This document shows, one piece after another, positions 22,535 through 36,700 of a DNA stretch of 64,000 nt. Origin of the DNA: Lentinus brumalis. Taxonomy: Eukaryota; Basidiomycota; Agaricomycetes; Polyporales; Polyporaceae. The DNA is taken from contig MARA01000021.1 of the NCBI GenBank assembly GCA_001792895.1, positions 372,001 through 436,000 on the forward strand. The letters are read 5' to 3'. A program made the position numbers and the translations under genes. The notes beneath the pieces were generated by a model, which worked only from the letters and a program-made list of their open reading frames with translations, was not told the DNA's origin and searched no databases. How positions within the stretch are numbered: the stretch's first letter is position 1; the number at the start of each line of letters is the position of its first letter.

Positions 22535-24371
22535 ATGCAATCTGCTGTCCCTAGCGTTCTGACTTGCGCCGATCTTCTCACAGAGATATTCAGCTGGCTG
22601 CGTCCACCTAATCCTCAATGCCCTTACGATACTTATACAGGGTATCGCAAATTCTACGCCCTTGAGAGGGAGCAACGCAAAGAGCTCAGAGGCACCCTGT
22701 GCCAGGCTGCCCTAGTTTGTCAGGCGTTCACTCCACATGCCCTCGATAACTTGTGGTGTGTGATGGATGAGCTGCTACCACTCCTATTGCTTCTACCTCC
22801 GTTGTGCTGCGGCGACAACGATGACGACGACGATGCCGACGACAACGACGACGATGCCGACGACAACGACGGCAATGCCGACGACAACGACGGCGATGCC
22901 GACGACAACGACGGCGATGCCGACGACAACGACGGCGATGCCGACGACAACGACGGCGATGCAGACGACAACGACGACGACAACAACGACAACAACGACA
23001 ACGACAACGACAACGACGACGACGACGACGACGACGCCTATGTGAGTACTAATGCACCCGCTGTGACTTCGTCAGCTCATCCAGCCCATGTTGACAGATA
23101 TTCTCCCGACCAGTAGAACAGGGAGAATGGCAGAGATTCGACATGTATGCGCGGCGCGTGCGCGTGCTGTATTACTACGGCCACGACGAGGAGAGTCTGC
23201 ACCCGTCAGTTTGGACTCACCTCAAGGAGCACTACAGGGACACTCCCATGTTGCCACGCCTCGACAGACTAGACGTGATGGCATTTTCCCCCCACGACAT
23301 CAGCCCCTTCTCCTTGTTCCTGAGCCCCACGCTTCGATATCTTACCATCGCCTTCGAGCGTAGCATCACCATCACTTTACCCACCTCCGCAACGCCCGTG
23401 GGAGCCATGATGCGGGACGTGATTGCTAGATCGTCTCCTGGCTTGCATACCCTCCGTCTCGGCCACTCTTTTGGTCTGACTGTGCCATACACTTCCGTCC
23501 TCGCCGAGCTCCACCACCTCAGGACGCTTATTCTATGCCAGTGCCCCGGATGTTCCGTCTCTGGCCGTTCTCCTCTCTGGACTGTTCCCTTGGCAGAATC
23601 CTTGCGCGTCTGCGCTATCGCCGTGAAGGATATTCCTGACACCTTCGGAACCCGCAGCTTCCGAGCTCTGCAGGAGCTCAGCGTGTACGGACGGTCCGAC
23701 GACATCAACAACTTTATTCGGAGCATACAGCCTGCGGCGCTCCATACGATCAGTGTAACGGTACTGCGCAATCGGGGCGAAGCGACCTCGCCGCCTCGTC
23801 TCTCCTCCATCTGGGAGCACCTACCACCGACTCTGGAGTACTTCAGCCTCACGTTCGCCGGTGGCCGCGAGATTAACCCCCCTGTGCGCTGTCTGCCGTC
23901 CTAGCTCACATGCCTCCGTTGAGAAACCTCGCCTCCTTCACGCTGCACGGCAAGGAGATCGCAGCGATCATCTCCGGGGACGACGCGCGCATCCTGGGAG
24001 AGCTGTGGCCCCGACTTCGGTCGCTCAAACACACCCGATATCGAAGCATGTCCCACAGCAGGGGGACGGTGACGATGCAGGGTCTCGCCGAGATCGCCCG
24101 CCGTTGGCCCACTCTGGAGTCCTTGTCGCTGCCGCGCCTTGAGGTCGCGGACCTGTCTTTCGCGGAGAGCGAGATGCAGGCCGCGTCTCATGGGCTGCGC
24201 TTCATCGAGTTTCAGGAGGTTGGCGACGCATCGGAACCGTCCGTTGTGGCTAGTGCGATAGCGCGACTCTTCCCGCGATTGGAGCTCGACAAGAGCGTAG
24301 GCGGACAGTATTGGCATGAACGTTGGAAGCATGTACGGGCCCTCCTGTGTGAGATGTCCGACGCGAGTTGA
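22535..24371 (+). CDS. F-box protein, type B copy 3, Asp/Asn array and one frame break
   Basis: Third member of the type-B set, on the opposite strand. Exon 1 22535-23041, 55 bp-class intron, exon 2 23098-24371. The start MQSAVPSVLTCADLLTEIF matches copy 1 (MQSAVHCVLTC), then AALVCQAFTPHALDNLW (F-box). Just before the intron a run of about 70 Asp/Asn/Ala/Gly residues, encoded by a 21 bp repeat, is inserted where the paralogues have under ten residues. Exon 2 carries VWTHLKEHYRDTPMLPRL, LILCQCPGCSV, SLRVCAIAVKDIP, and after the break SHGLRFIEFQEV and IARLFPRLEL. The frame is lost at a six-C run (23877-23882): the first part ends at TAG soon after, but the paralogue sequence resumes one frame over. 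One more C would give 593 residues. Either a recent pseudogene or a base-call error. Confidence 0.7.
22825..23035 (+). repeat. coding 21 bp repeat (Asp-Asp-Asn-Asp-Gly-Asp-Ala)
   Basis: About seven copies of a 21 bp unit (GACGACAACGACGGCGATGC plus one base) followed by GAC/AAC triplet runs, all in one reading frame at the end of F-box exon 1. It adds an acidic tract that the two paralogues lack. Confidence 0.9.
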
Positions 24372-25042
24372 GCTTACTTACTGTGTGGATCTGACCCACA
24401 CTCTCGAGAGACAGTTGTCGTGTATAAGCACCTTTGAGTATGTCACCGTATGTGATCCCGGTTCTTCGAAGTTATTGAGCTTTTGATATATGTGGTCGTT
24501 GTACATATGTAACCGCGCTCAGAAGCTCACAAGATGCTTAGCAACGGTCTGCAGACGGCGAGGTATATACCTCAAGGTGAATTAAGTGAGCGTGGGAAGT
24601 ACTGGGCGCGGAGGTCTCCAAGTCCAGGTAAGTATCCCATGTCTTGTTCCGGAGGCCGAGATTTGAGATCGTTGAGAGCTGAGGAAATATATGCAAGTTG
24701 AAGACTGAGTACTGAGTACTGATACTCGTTACTTTCTGAAGAGGTCGAGGAAAGAAACTGACTTAAACGCTGGGGTTTACTGGCGGTACGTATGCATACC
24801 ATAAAAGGCAGGCGAAAGCACCGTTTGTTCGGGCCAAACATGCGTGTCAGATTCACAGTGCCGCCATGCTCGACTCTAAACGTTCATCTCGCTGTCCTTC
24901 TCATCCTCCCCGACTGCCGACACATTGCTTCTGCTTGCCGTGAGGACTCTCCTAGTCCAACAAGCTCGTCGAACGGTGTCATAATCGCCGAGATCAACCA
25001 ACTTTACCGGTCCCACGCGTACGCGGGGTCGGCTCAGCCGCA
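24372..25042. other. intergenic, upstream of SWR1
   Basis: About 670 bp between the F-box gene and SWR1. It is relatively AT-rich with several TATA-like motifs; no coding sequence recognised. Confidence 0.4.
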
Positions 25043-28000
25043 ATGAGCGCAAGACGGAAGCCGGTTCATGCCTCATCGAACTCTGGGAGGAACAGACAAA
25101 GTGACGGGACCCGAGTTGGACAGGCGGAGGGTGCATCATCTGCAGAAGGCTTGGACGCTATGCGCACGAAGTACGTGCAGGATAGACAGGAGGAGCTGGA
25201 CAGGGTATTGGACAACCATGACACCTTGGTACGTCGCCTCTGGTAATGTTGCTGGCATTTTTAACTTGTAGCAGGTCCGCGAAGCATTTCACCTGGAGAA
25301 ATTCGTTTCTCTTTTGACATACGATCCGAAGGTACGCCTCCTTTCACGATAGCAGCGCATTATTCCCTCCTTCCGCGAACACAACCTGCAAGACTCAGCG
25401 TCGTACGGAGGGTGTTCCTTCTCCTCCGCGTGACACGTGCATGCGTACGTGTGGGTACGATGCTTCCGCATCCTGGCGTCGTTCGGACCATTCGGCTACT
25501 GGCGCAGTCAGGTTGCGCTTGCTCGCCATCTCGTTTGGTCCTGCCTGGCTCTACACGGAGGGACTCGTCCAAGTCGAGGCCAGCGATTGTCATATCTGAT
25601 CATGTGAATGGCTCTGAGGTCGCTCTCGCTACCTCGCCATCCGGTATGTCTCCTTCCGAAACGCCAGAGGAAGAGGCTATGCTCCACGGGGGAAGCTGGG
25701 GGAAGCGAAGCCACAGAATGGCCTTGAGCGGCCACAGACGAAGATTGTCTTTCTGGGAGAACGCCTGAGAGACTAGGAACTTTGTTCGGCGGACAATCTG
25801 GTGGATAGTCCGCTGGACAAAGATATCCTCGCAGAGCGTCACAAATCAGATGGCCTGCCTGGTCCTCCTCCCGCCTTGACCGCCGTGCCGAGTCCCGATG
25901 CCTCGCTCGCCGCGACGTCTAACTCCATGGCCACCACATACGCTATAGCTATGTGATACGCCAATTGCGCGACCTGGAGCTACCTTTACCATGAGCTTGC
26001 TTGACACCGTGCGCGGCATGCTGCGTACTCATTGAACACTGGCAATCCCACGTCGGACTGCTCACCTTCCGGTGACCTCAGCCGGCGATAGGTTTCTGCC
26101 AGGCGCGTGGCTGACGGTGACGTCGGGTAGAAATATTGGAGGGCACGCTACAGGTAGCGGCCTCGGCGTTGTACTGCTGTGACTTCAGAGTCAACCTCGG
26201 AGATCGACCCGGATGCACGGACTGTCCGCCAGCCGGACATCCAGTCGACCAGACTATCTGCCGGCCACGTACTCCGCTCCGACTCTCCCTGCATTTGATG
26301 AGATGTAACGTGTGCCCAATGCCACGACCTCGCGGTCATTGCGGATCCCGTTCGTTTCTCTTTCTTTCATGTAGTCCCTCCCGCGGTTTCTCTGTACCTG
26401 TGACGGGTCGTTGAGTCCGAGGCATCGCCATGCTAGACTGCTGAGGGTGCTATACAATGCACCAGCAGATTCCGGATTCACTGCACTAGCAGATTTCGAA
26501 GTGGCGCTGCCTAGCAGACCCCGTGGCCGTCTGTCACGAACCATCGCACGGTCTACGGCCGCACTCGCTCGAGGTAGCTCAATTGCGTCCGACCGTACTA
26601 TACGTATTATGATGCCAAGGTGCCCCAGTGTCATGCTGCTTGGTGGCTCCTCAAGTGTTGGAAAAGAGCGAGGCGTCCTTCGTGTCTTTGCATGTGGAAA
26701 TCTCGCCTCATTTCCCGTTCTTCAGCGGAGCGGTGTGCTGGTGGACTCGTCATGGATATGCCACAAGAGCTGCTTACCGCATACTTGACTCCAGTCTTTA
26801 TCGTGGCTTTTGATGACGAGAACAGTGCTAACTCGTATATTTCCAGCTGGCGAAAGAAGATCGTTCAGATGTGTTCCAGAGAGTAAGTATTTGTTATCTT
26901 GATAATGTCCCACCATTGATCGTGTAATACCCAGTTCCAAGCGCAATACGACCTGGTGGACCACACTGCGTCGGCAGGGCCTTCACGTCGCACGACGAGA
27001 CGTGCCCATACGGAGCGCCTGCAGGTGTTGACCGCCCACGGACCGAGTGCCTCCTCCACCCCTTCTCCGAGGAAGACCTCTCGCCGAGTCGATGACGGTC
27101 CGGGTGCCGCCTTTTGGGAGATCAAAGCCGAGGCGAAAGGAAAGGGGAAGCAGCAGCACGGACACGACGCGGAGAGCGCCTCTGTCCGGAGGAAGGGGAA
27201 GGGTCGAGCAGCCGACCCTTCGTCCAGTCCAGCCGTGGCACCCAAGGCAAACCCGGCGAGAAGAGTATCCGTCTCTGGTGATCCTGCAGCTCTCGAGCGC
27301 ACGCCGGTCCGCGCCAACGGACTCTCGCAGCCACCTCCGCGGAAGAAGCGGCGCGTTGAGCAGCTGAGTGCTGTAGAGATAAGCGGCTCCCGACATCCTC
27401 TGCGGTCTACAGCGACTGTTGCCGAACTCCCCGCAGAGATCGCCCCACCACCCTGTCACGCCGTCGAAATGCAAGATCAGTTGCACTCGCCCGGAACGAC
27501 ACGGAGCCTGCGCCGTCGCCCGTCAAGCACCCAATACCGCGCGTCAAGCTCATCGTGCGCAAGCCGCCGACCATCCTGACCAATCCACTGCAGAAGCCAA
27601 GTTCTCCGGTGTTCGGCGGGTCGCTGGACGCGCTCCTATCCTCCTTTACGACCCGTGGCGACCGTGAGGTTACCGCAGAGGAGCTTCATGCCGAAATCGC
27701 AGAGGAGCTCGTGCTGTGGCGGCGCGTGGACAAGCTCCGCCAGCAGGGCCGGATGCTCGACCGGTCGTCGTACGAGTTCAGGGGCCCGCCACCGCAGGAT
27801 GCCTGGGCGAGCATCGTGGCTCAGGTTGAGCGCACGGGTTCACACATCGTCGACGGGCAGGAGATGGCTAAGAACGTTGCCGGGAAGGTAAGCAAGTACT
27901 GGGAGGGCGAGAACAAGGCCGAGGAGGCGCGTCTGAGGAGCTTGGCGCGGTCGACGTTGCGCATGGTCGTCGCGCAATGGAAAAAGGCCGTCTACGTACG

Positions 28001-31000
28001 TTCTCTCCTTCTTCGGAGCTATACGCTGGGAGCTAGCTAACGACGTCTATTCCACAGCATGTGCGCGAGCAAGCGCGTCTTCAGTGGGAGGCCGAGGAGC
28101 GAAGACGTGGGCAGGAGCACCTGAACGCGATTCTCGATCAGTCTGGACAAATCCTGTCCATTCAGCAGCTCGATCTGGCACGCGACTCGCGAAGCCGTTC
28201 CCGGAGTGTCTCTACGCACGACTTTGACCGGGAGCATACCCCCACGGAGTCCGATCAGGAAGAACAAGATGAGGCTCGTTTGGCCGGCGAGCAGTCCGGC
28301 TCCGACGGGGAGAGTAGCGACTCCGAGTCTACGGCGGAAGACGAGGGCATCTCTATGCTTGTACCCGGTATGGAAGTTGAGAGTGCGTCGCAGCCAGGGA
28401 GATCGCGCAGTGCGAGCATGGACGTGGATCTGGCGGCGGAGACGGACATGGATCTGGAACCGCCCACGCCTCGGTCGGAGGATGAGCTCGTCTTCCCCGC
28501 TGTTGTTGCCGACGTACCGCCTCTGGAAGATGCGAATCCCGCGCGCTCTCCCGCAGTCACCCATGTGTACGCGTCCAAACGTGTCTCGATGGGCGTCGAG
28601 GCGGAGGAGCTCGCCACCGGTACTCCCATCATCGCTAGTCTTGCGGTTAACGGTGATGCACCACGAGAAATCACGCCTGAGGATGACGAAGCTGGCCGAC
28701 CTGATACTGCTTTGCCCCGTGCATCCCCCACTGAAACTCGTGCCACATTAGTCGAGGAGACTGCTCTCATAGAGGAGTCGCCTGTTGATACCGTCTCAGT
28801 CCCTGACCTCGCCGCTGACGACATGGATACCTCTGTCATCATGTCTGCCAACTTCGAGGCGGCGGAAGCTCGAGAGGCCTCATCTCATGTCCCACCAGTT
28901 GCTGAAGAAGATATCGCGGATGATGAGGTCGAGGAGGACTCGTCGATTCCATACTACCTTCGACCGTATGCTGTCGCGCCAGTTGAATGGGACCCTCAGG
29001 CGAAGATCAAGCCGCCCTTGCTCCTGCGAGGGTCGTTGCGGCCGTACCAGCAGGCCGGCTTGGAATGGCTCGCGAGCATACATGCGCGGAACCTGAATGG
29101 GATATTAGCTGACGAAATGGGCTTAGGGTACGTCTACCACCCGCCTGAGGCACCGTGTCCAGTACTGACAGATACCTGCGTTCAGGAAAACCATCCAGAC
29201 GCTCTCTCTCCTTGCGCATCTCGCCTGCGATCGGGGCATCTGGGGACCGCACCTTATCATTGTGCCCACGAGCGTGCTGCTAAACTGGGAGATGGAATTT
29301 AAGAAGTTTCTGCCCGGGTTCAAAGTGCTCAGCTACCACGGGAACACAAAGCAGCGGAAGGAGCTGCGGCAGGGGTGGAACAACAAGTACCACTTCAACG
29401 CGTGCATCACGTCGTACACGCTCGCGAGCCGCGACGCGCATGTGTTCAAGCGCAAGCGGTGGTACTACATGATCCTCGACGAGGCGCACATGATCAAGAA
29501 CTTCAAGTCGCAACGGTGGAATACCCTCCTCATGTTCCGCTCGTTCCGCCGCCTGCTGCTTACGGGAACCCCACTGCAGAACAACCTCACGGAGCTCTGG
29601 GCGCTCTTGCAATTCTTGATGTCGGGCACGGACTTCGCGAACCTTAAGGAGTTTGGCGAATGGTTCGCAAGTACGTCCGCGATTCGTGCTTGTTGGTGAC
29701 ATACTCATGGTTCTCGCAGATCCTCTGGAACGGGCTATAGAGATGGGCGCTATCGATGACGAGACCCAGCAACGCGTCTCGAAGCTGCACACGGTCCTCC
29801 GCCCCTACTTGCTCCGTCGTCTGAAGCGCGACGTCGAGAAGGAACTGCCGCAGAAGTATGAGCACATCGTCATGTGTCCCTGTCGAAGCGCCAGCGCTTC
29901 CTGTACGACGAATTCATGGCTCGCGCAGAGACGCGCCACGACTTGCAGTCCGGTGTCTACCACAAGATCGCCAACATCCTCATGCAGTTGCGCAAGGTCG
30001 TCAATCACCCCGATCTGTTCGAGGTTCGGCCCATCGTGACTTCGTTTGCCATGCCGCGGTCGGCCGTGGCCGACTATGAGATCAAGGAGCTGCTCGTTCG
30101 TCGGCGTCTCCTGGCTGAGTCTGATGAGGACAAACTGAATCTGGACTTCCTGGGACTGCGCTTCGTCGAATGGGTCGGTGCGTCTGAGATTGCTGCCAGA
30201 GAGACTCACAGGCTCGATGGCACCTTTCATCTTCCCATGATCACCGAGCTTCCTGGTGAACCGCCTCCTCGGGACACGCGGACGATCTCTGGCTTTCGCG
30301 CGTTCAGGGCCTACCAGCAACGTGCTGCTTCAATAGCGCGCTGGGCTCATATTGGCTACATCAACCGTCTGCGTTGCAGCCGCTTCCCGGTGTACAGCTC
30401 AGAAACGCTAGCGCTAGCCGAGCGATGCTACACCCCGCTTGCTCCTGTAGGAGTACGGATGCAACCTACAATGTATTTGTCGACTCCTCAAGGTGCACAG
30501 GCTATGGTCCAATCTTATGCCGCCAGAGCCGAGTCCGTCGCCCCACTCGTCGACCGCTTTGCTTTCGCCACGCCCAGCGTGGTCGCTCGAGACCTTCCTG
30601 CAATCGCTCTCCCCGGTCTATCGTCCGGTATCACTGCGGAAATGAAGGAACCACACTTTGATGAGCCGCTCCATCGCGCCGCCGTCAAGCTTCAGATCGC
30701 GTTCCCGGACCCGTCCCTTCTACAGTTCGACTGTGGCAAGTTGCAGGTCTTGGCCAAGCTGTTGCGCGAACGCAAGGCTGGCGGTCATCGCATCCTCATC
30801 TTCACGCAGATGACGCGTATACTTGACATCCTCGAGATTTTCTTGAACTTCCATGGTTATCTGTACTTGCGACTGGACGGCGCGACCAAGATCGAGGACA
30901 GGCAGTACATCACTGAGCGCTTTAATTCCGACCCCCGTATATTCTGCTTCATCTCATCGTCTCGTTCAGGAGGCGTCGGTATCAAGTACGTTCGGTCTCC

Positions 31001-31747
31001 TTGGTCTTTTTGAACTCTACTCATGATGTCTTAGCTTGACTGGCGCAGACACCGTCATCTTCTACGATAGCGACTTCAATCCTCAGATGGATCGCCAGTG
31101 CGAGGATCGGTGAGTCTCGACCCCTCTATGTATTTGCGTTGTCTGTTTGTTGACACATTCATATCCATAGGGCGCATCGTATCGGCCAAGTTCGAGACGT
31201 CCATATCTATCGTTTCATCTCGCAACACACCGTCGAGGAGGCGCTCCTCCGGAAGGCGAACCAGAAGCGCTCCCTCGACGATCTCGTCATCCAGAAGGGC
31301 GAATTCGATTGGCGGACGATCTTGACAGCTACAGATGACAGTGCGCTCACGCGCGCACTCGGCGAGTTCGAGGACGTCGAGGACGCCCAAGCGGCGCAGC
31401 TTGCCGCCCGCGAGGAGTTGCAGTTGGAGGACGAAGACGCACAGGATTTCGGAGCCGAGGGGACAGTCAGTGCTGACGTTCGCGGCGCACCACCCGAACG
31501 CGGCTTTGCCTCGGTGGCCGGGAAAGCGAGTGACGTCTCGCTGTCTGGCGGGGACAAGCTCGGCCACTCCCGACCTCAGCTTGCTGCTATCGAGGAAGCT
31601 GTTGCAGACGAGTTCGGGAGCAATAATGACCAAGCTGTAGGCGAGCCCGACGACGAAGAAGAGGAAGGACGGACGGTCGATGACTACATGATTGATTGGG
31701 TGCAGCTTGACCCGGAGTTCTTTGGTACTTCCGACTGGAACATGTGA
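25043..31747 (+). CDS. swr1: SWR1 chromatin-remodelling ATPase, two single-base frame breaks
   Basis: Catalytic subunit of the SWR1 complex, which swaps H2A for H2A.Z in nucleosomes. Proposed exons: 25043-25228, 25275-25331, 26847-26882, 26935-27995, 28058-29127, 29186-29670, 29720-30985, 31035-31109 and 31171-31747. Order of parts: N-terminal helix ([15 protein letters not shown]), HSA domain ([18 protein letters not shown] to VVAQWKKAV), long acidic region, first helicase lobe with DEMGLGKT (motif I, split by an intron), DEAH (II) and [10 protein letters not shown] (III), a family-typical insertion of about 300 residues, second lobe with [33 protein letters not shown] and QCEDRAHRIGQ (VI), acidic C-terminus. 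Frame slips once near 27420-27495 and once at the C run 29878-29880 ([17 protein letters not shown]). Adding two bases makes total coding length 4815, divisible by three (1604 residues; yeast Swr1 is about 1514). Intron 2 is about 1.5 kb. Confidence 0.9.
25332..26846 (+). other. 1.5 kb intron of SWR1
   Basis: The intron separates LLTYDPK from [11 protein letters not shown], and is about 25 times longer than the neighbouring introns (46-62 bp). It begins GTACGC and ends TTTCCAG. No transposase or other protein is recognisable on either strand; short open frames occur (for example 25412-25768) but show no family features. It probably records an insertion that is spliced out with the original intron. 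Confidence 0.55.
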
Positions 31748-32266
31748 AGTGTACGCTTCCGATTTTTTTTGTTTGTATCATACTGATTGTTTGGTTGTAT
31801 CACGTTTGCTTGGTGCTCGCTGTGTAATGCATATGCTGCTAGTTCTCGTTAGCATCATGAGGGCTAAGTTCGGAGTACAGACGTGAGTATATATGGACCA
31901 TGGGCTGTCTTGCTGCTCGTCTCCCTGTTCTCAGTGCTGCTATTGTCTGCGCAAGTCGTACGGCTGATTCTGTCTGTCTATACTTACTCCTTTACGCGCA
32001 CAATCCTCGCTGGGGTGTACTTCTCGTGCGTATGAAGGTAAGTCGCGAAAAAAAAACTTGGTCTGGTCACACGACAGTCTGACGCACGCGAAGGTACCTG
32101 TTCTAAGGGGCGATGATACATTCGCCACATGGCCGGAAATACACAGTACAGACAAATACACCACCCATTGCTGATGGCGCGGGAAACTCGCGGCCGCAGC
32201 TATGGAGCCCAAAGTAATACGAGCGCAGATGTACATACGACACGGCAGATGATCCTCTAGACTAGC
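31748..32266. other. convergent 3' region
   Basis: Shared downstream region of SWR1 (plus) and the peroxidase (minus). A T-run (TTTTTTTT) sits just after the SWR1 stop. No gene seen. Confidence 0.4.
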
Positions 32267-33643
<1,377 letters not shown>

Positions 33644-33720
33644 CGCGGAAGACCGAGTAGATGGGAGGAGCTGGGAGGGCTGAGTGCTCTGAGGAGAGTC
33701 TGTAGGCCGACTCGTCCAGC

Positions 33721-33728
33721 TTTTATAC
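33721..33728 (-). promoter_or_regulatory. TATA box of the peroxidase gene
   Basis: GTATAAAA on the minus strand about 80 bp upstream of the start at 33643; a strong, well-placed TATA box fits a highly inducible secreted enzyme. Confidence 0.55.
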
Positions 33729-33729
33729 C

Positions 33730-36700
33730 CCACGAGCCCACTCTAGTTTTGTCCTGCATAATCTGCGCCTCAAAGCCTTGAACCACAGACTGGTGATGAA
33801 CACGGACGTTATCGAGCCTGTGGCCAATCGCGACACGGCGGGCCCGCTATTTTCGGGACCGTGCGTACTGAGTGCCCAGCGCAATGGCGGGGATACAATA
33901 CCACGGACTTGGTGTGTAGCTCGACTTGAGCAGTACGCCCAATCGATTTCGAAGTTTCCAGCATCTTGAACGCTATGCGTCATCTTGCTTGGTTGGTGGT
34001 GTCGTTGAGACTGGGAGGACCAGGCACATTGGGCAGCGGCACGGCCGTCCAATTGAACACCATGGGAATTAGCATGCTAGATGAGCTACAATTATCAGCG
34101 ATTCTGTTGGCTACCAAAGAGTTCACTCTCGCCCATGCTCACCTGGGCAAGCGGCCTCGTATTGCGGCACCGACACGCCCGTCGCCGATAGCCTTTTACT
34201 TCGACCAAGGCAGTAGAAATATCGCATGGTTATAATTCACGGAGCCGTTGTGCCTGCATCCTCCGATCTGTGGATTGGGTTGCGCTCAGAGTGGCTCCGG
34301 GATGCCACGTCGAGTAAGTGGTATTAGTACGATGTGGCTCGTAGATTGCACGGCTTGGAGTGAGCAGTTGCACTACGCAGTTGGTTTGAGCACATGCTGT
34401 ATGTCAAGTAGTCTAACCAAACAATGAGTATTTTCCGTCGACTGCCAGTGGGTGCGGTGGATGAAAGCTTTGGACGAGGTGTTCCCACAGCCTTCAAGTA
34501 TTAAGTAACTCTGATGGTGGTAAACATTACGTAAGTCTGTTCTAATTGCTCAAACACCACCTTATTTTGCCAACGTCACTTGGACGTCAACGTTCATCCC
34601 GCGTCTTCCCGCCAGGTCCAGATAGCGGAAATTGCTTGAGCGGAGGCAAGTGCGTGTAAGACAAGCATCCCGCTGTCTTACTAGATGCGAATGGCCTCGA
34701 CTCCCAGTGCTCCCATTCGTATGTTTTCGTGAGACTGCGCAGACCGAGCTGATGGAAATGTGGGCACAGGCACGTCCCTCGACGCCAGGAATATTGTTTA
34801 CGGTGTCGCATGATCCGCGACATGGTACAAGGTAGTCTCATGTTCTATGTATCGTGAGTTCGTCTCCTGCGAACCTATTGAACACCGTCGTCTGGGATGC
34901 TCACACCCAGTCCGTATCCATGGTACAGGTTGGTAGGCGCTGCAGAGCCAAGACACTCCGGGTCAGCGAGTTCTCAATCTGTCCAGCGACCGTCCCCGAC
35001 CCCCAGGACTGCATCTCGCCGCGCGTGCTGTTATCGTCCTACGCAATACCGACGAAGGATCCCTCCGGGCTTATCGCGTCTATGCTAGGAGCATGTTCGA
35101 AGGTTCCACCTTGCATCTATCTGTTTACCACAATGGACGCTTCGCTGCGCAGTAGTGCGGTGCTTCTCGGACAACTTTATCACTGCTTTCTCTGGCCCTA
35201 ACCCCTCAGACCCTGATCCGGCAGTGGCGACGAGGAGTGCATCGGAACGTCCCTGCCTCTCTGTTGAAAAGGGCTTGGTGAGAAGGGCACTATGACTCTT
35301 CATCTCAGCGACATCCCCGACCCATGCCCCGTTTTACGGGACGACCCTTCTTGGGACCATCCATACTGCGTACACGGCTCGCCGGACGGGATAGCTACGC
35401 TCACGGACGGTCAGGTATGCGATCGCGGAAACGGAAATGAGAGATACGTTGCTGACTCGATGACGATCTCTTCCAGGAAGGGATCGGGTTACGATGTCGC
35501 GGGTCTGATGAGCAGTGAGTACGGCGAGTCCGATGATAGCTCGGATGTTAAAACCTATTGTCGCCCGATCGCACCGTCACTCCTCAAGCACACAGATAAC
35601 CGCGATCAGCGAACATCAACACACACCCGAACCGCACATTGGACCACTTCGTGCCGAAGGCGGAAGAATCCAGGTTACCAATAGAGCTCTCCATTCATCT
35701 GCAGCGTGGCAGATTCGTCAACAGGTGTGTACTTCCTTGCGCGACGATCGACCAGTATTCATTCGTGGATATTCCCATAGTTCCTGCCAAGCCCAAGTGA
35801 TCGACATCTCCTAGGGCTGTCATCCACGAGGGTCTCTGTCGGCCACATTACAAAACGTGAGTGTATATTACATTCGCAGCAGGCACCGTTCAACGTTGGT
35901 GGTCGAATATTCCTCACGTCTTCCCCGTAGCGAGTCCCCACTCATCATGTTCCGACCGACAGCTTCCAGGCAATGCTATTGCTCGGGGCGGAGAAGCCAT
36001 AGACGATCTCGAGTTTCAACTGCCTGTTTGCTTCGACGCGGTTCGGAGGGGGCCTGGGAACTATCACGGCTTGATTGAAATGTCGATCAGGTACGCATTC
36101 GTCGACATGGGCATGAGGGTATGCGACGCTGACTGAATGGGTCTCGAGCAGAATTGATTCGTCGTCCATCTCCGGTGGCTGCGCTGGAGGTCATGATTTA
36201 AGGTTCTTGGTACCATCGTTGGTAGATTCACGGTCGCTCGTCCAGCGTCTGGACCAGACCGGCGAATATGATCGTAAGTCTGTCCGAACCACTTACTTGC
36301 TCACTTTTTCCTTGAAGACGCAAGCTCGCCAGTCATCTGCCATGTAACATGGCAGCTCCGCCGATAGGACAGGTATGTAACTACGCGCACGACGAATAGA
36401 CACCTATTGAGTTGGACTACTCTCGCAGCGTTCCTGCCAAGCCGAAGGATCACCACCGTTCTCTCCAGCCGCGGAGCTTGCATTAGCATCTGTCGGGCTG
36501 TCTTCGGGATATACTGATAGACGTGAGTGTGCTCCGTAGATCGACACGGGTGTCTAGCGCACAGCTCATAGACGGCTATCCTACCTCATGTCAGGGACTC
36601 TCCGCTTACGACATTGGCGCTGGGTAGACCGTCATCAGCATGTCGACGAGCAAGAATCATGTGAAGTTGAAATTCAATCTGTAAACCTGTGAGCGAAGAG

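Noticed and set aside
22825..23035. Possible CRISPR-like array
   Set aside because: There are no spacers; it is a head-to-tail coding minisatellite in a eukaryotic gene.
22720..23045. Long Ser/Leu- and Thr-only reading frames over the 21 bp array
   Set aside because: They are other-frame translations of the GAC/AAC repeat; the Asp/Asn frame is the one continuous with the F-box and its splice site.
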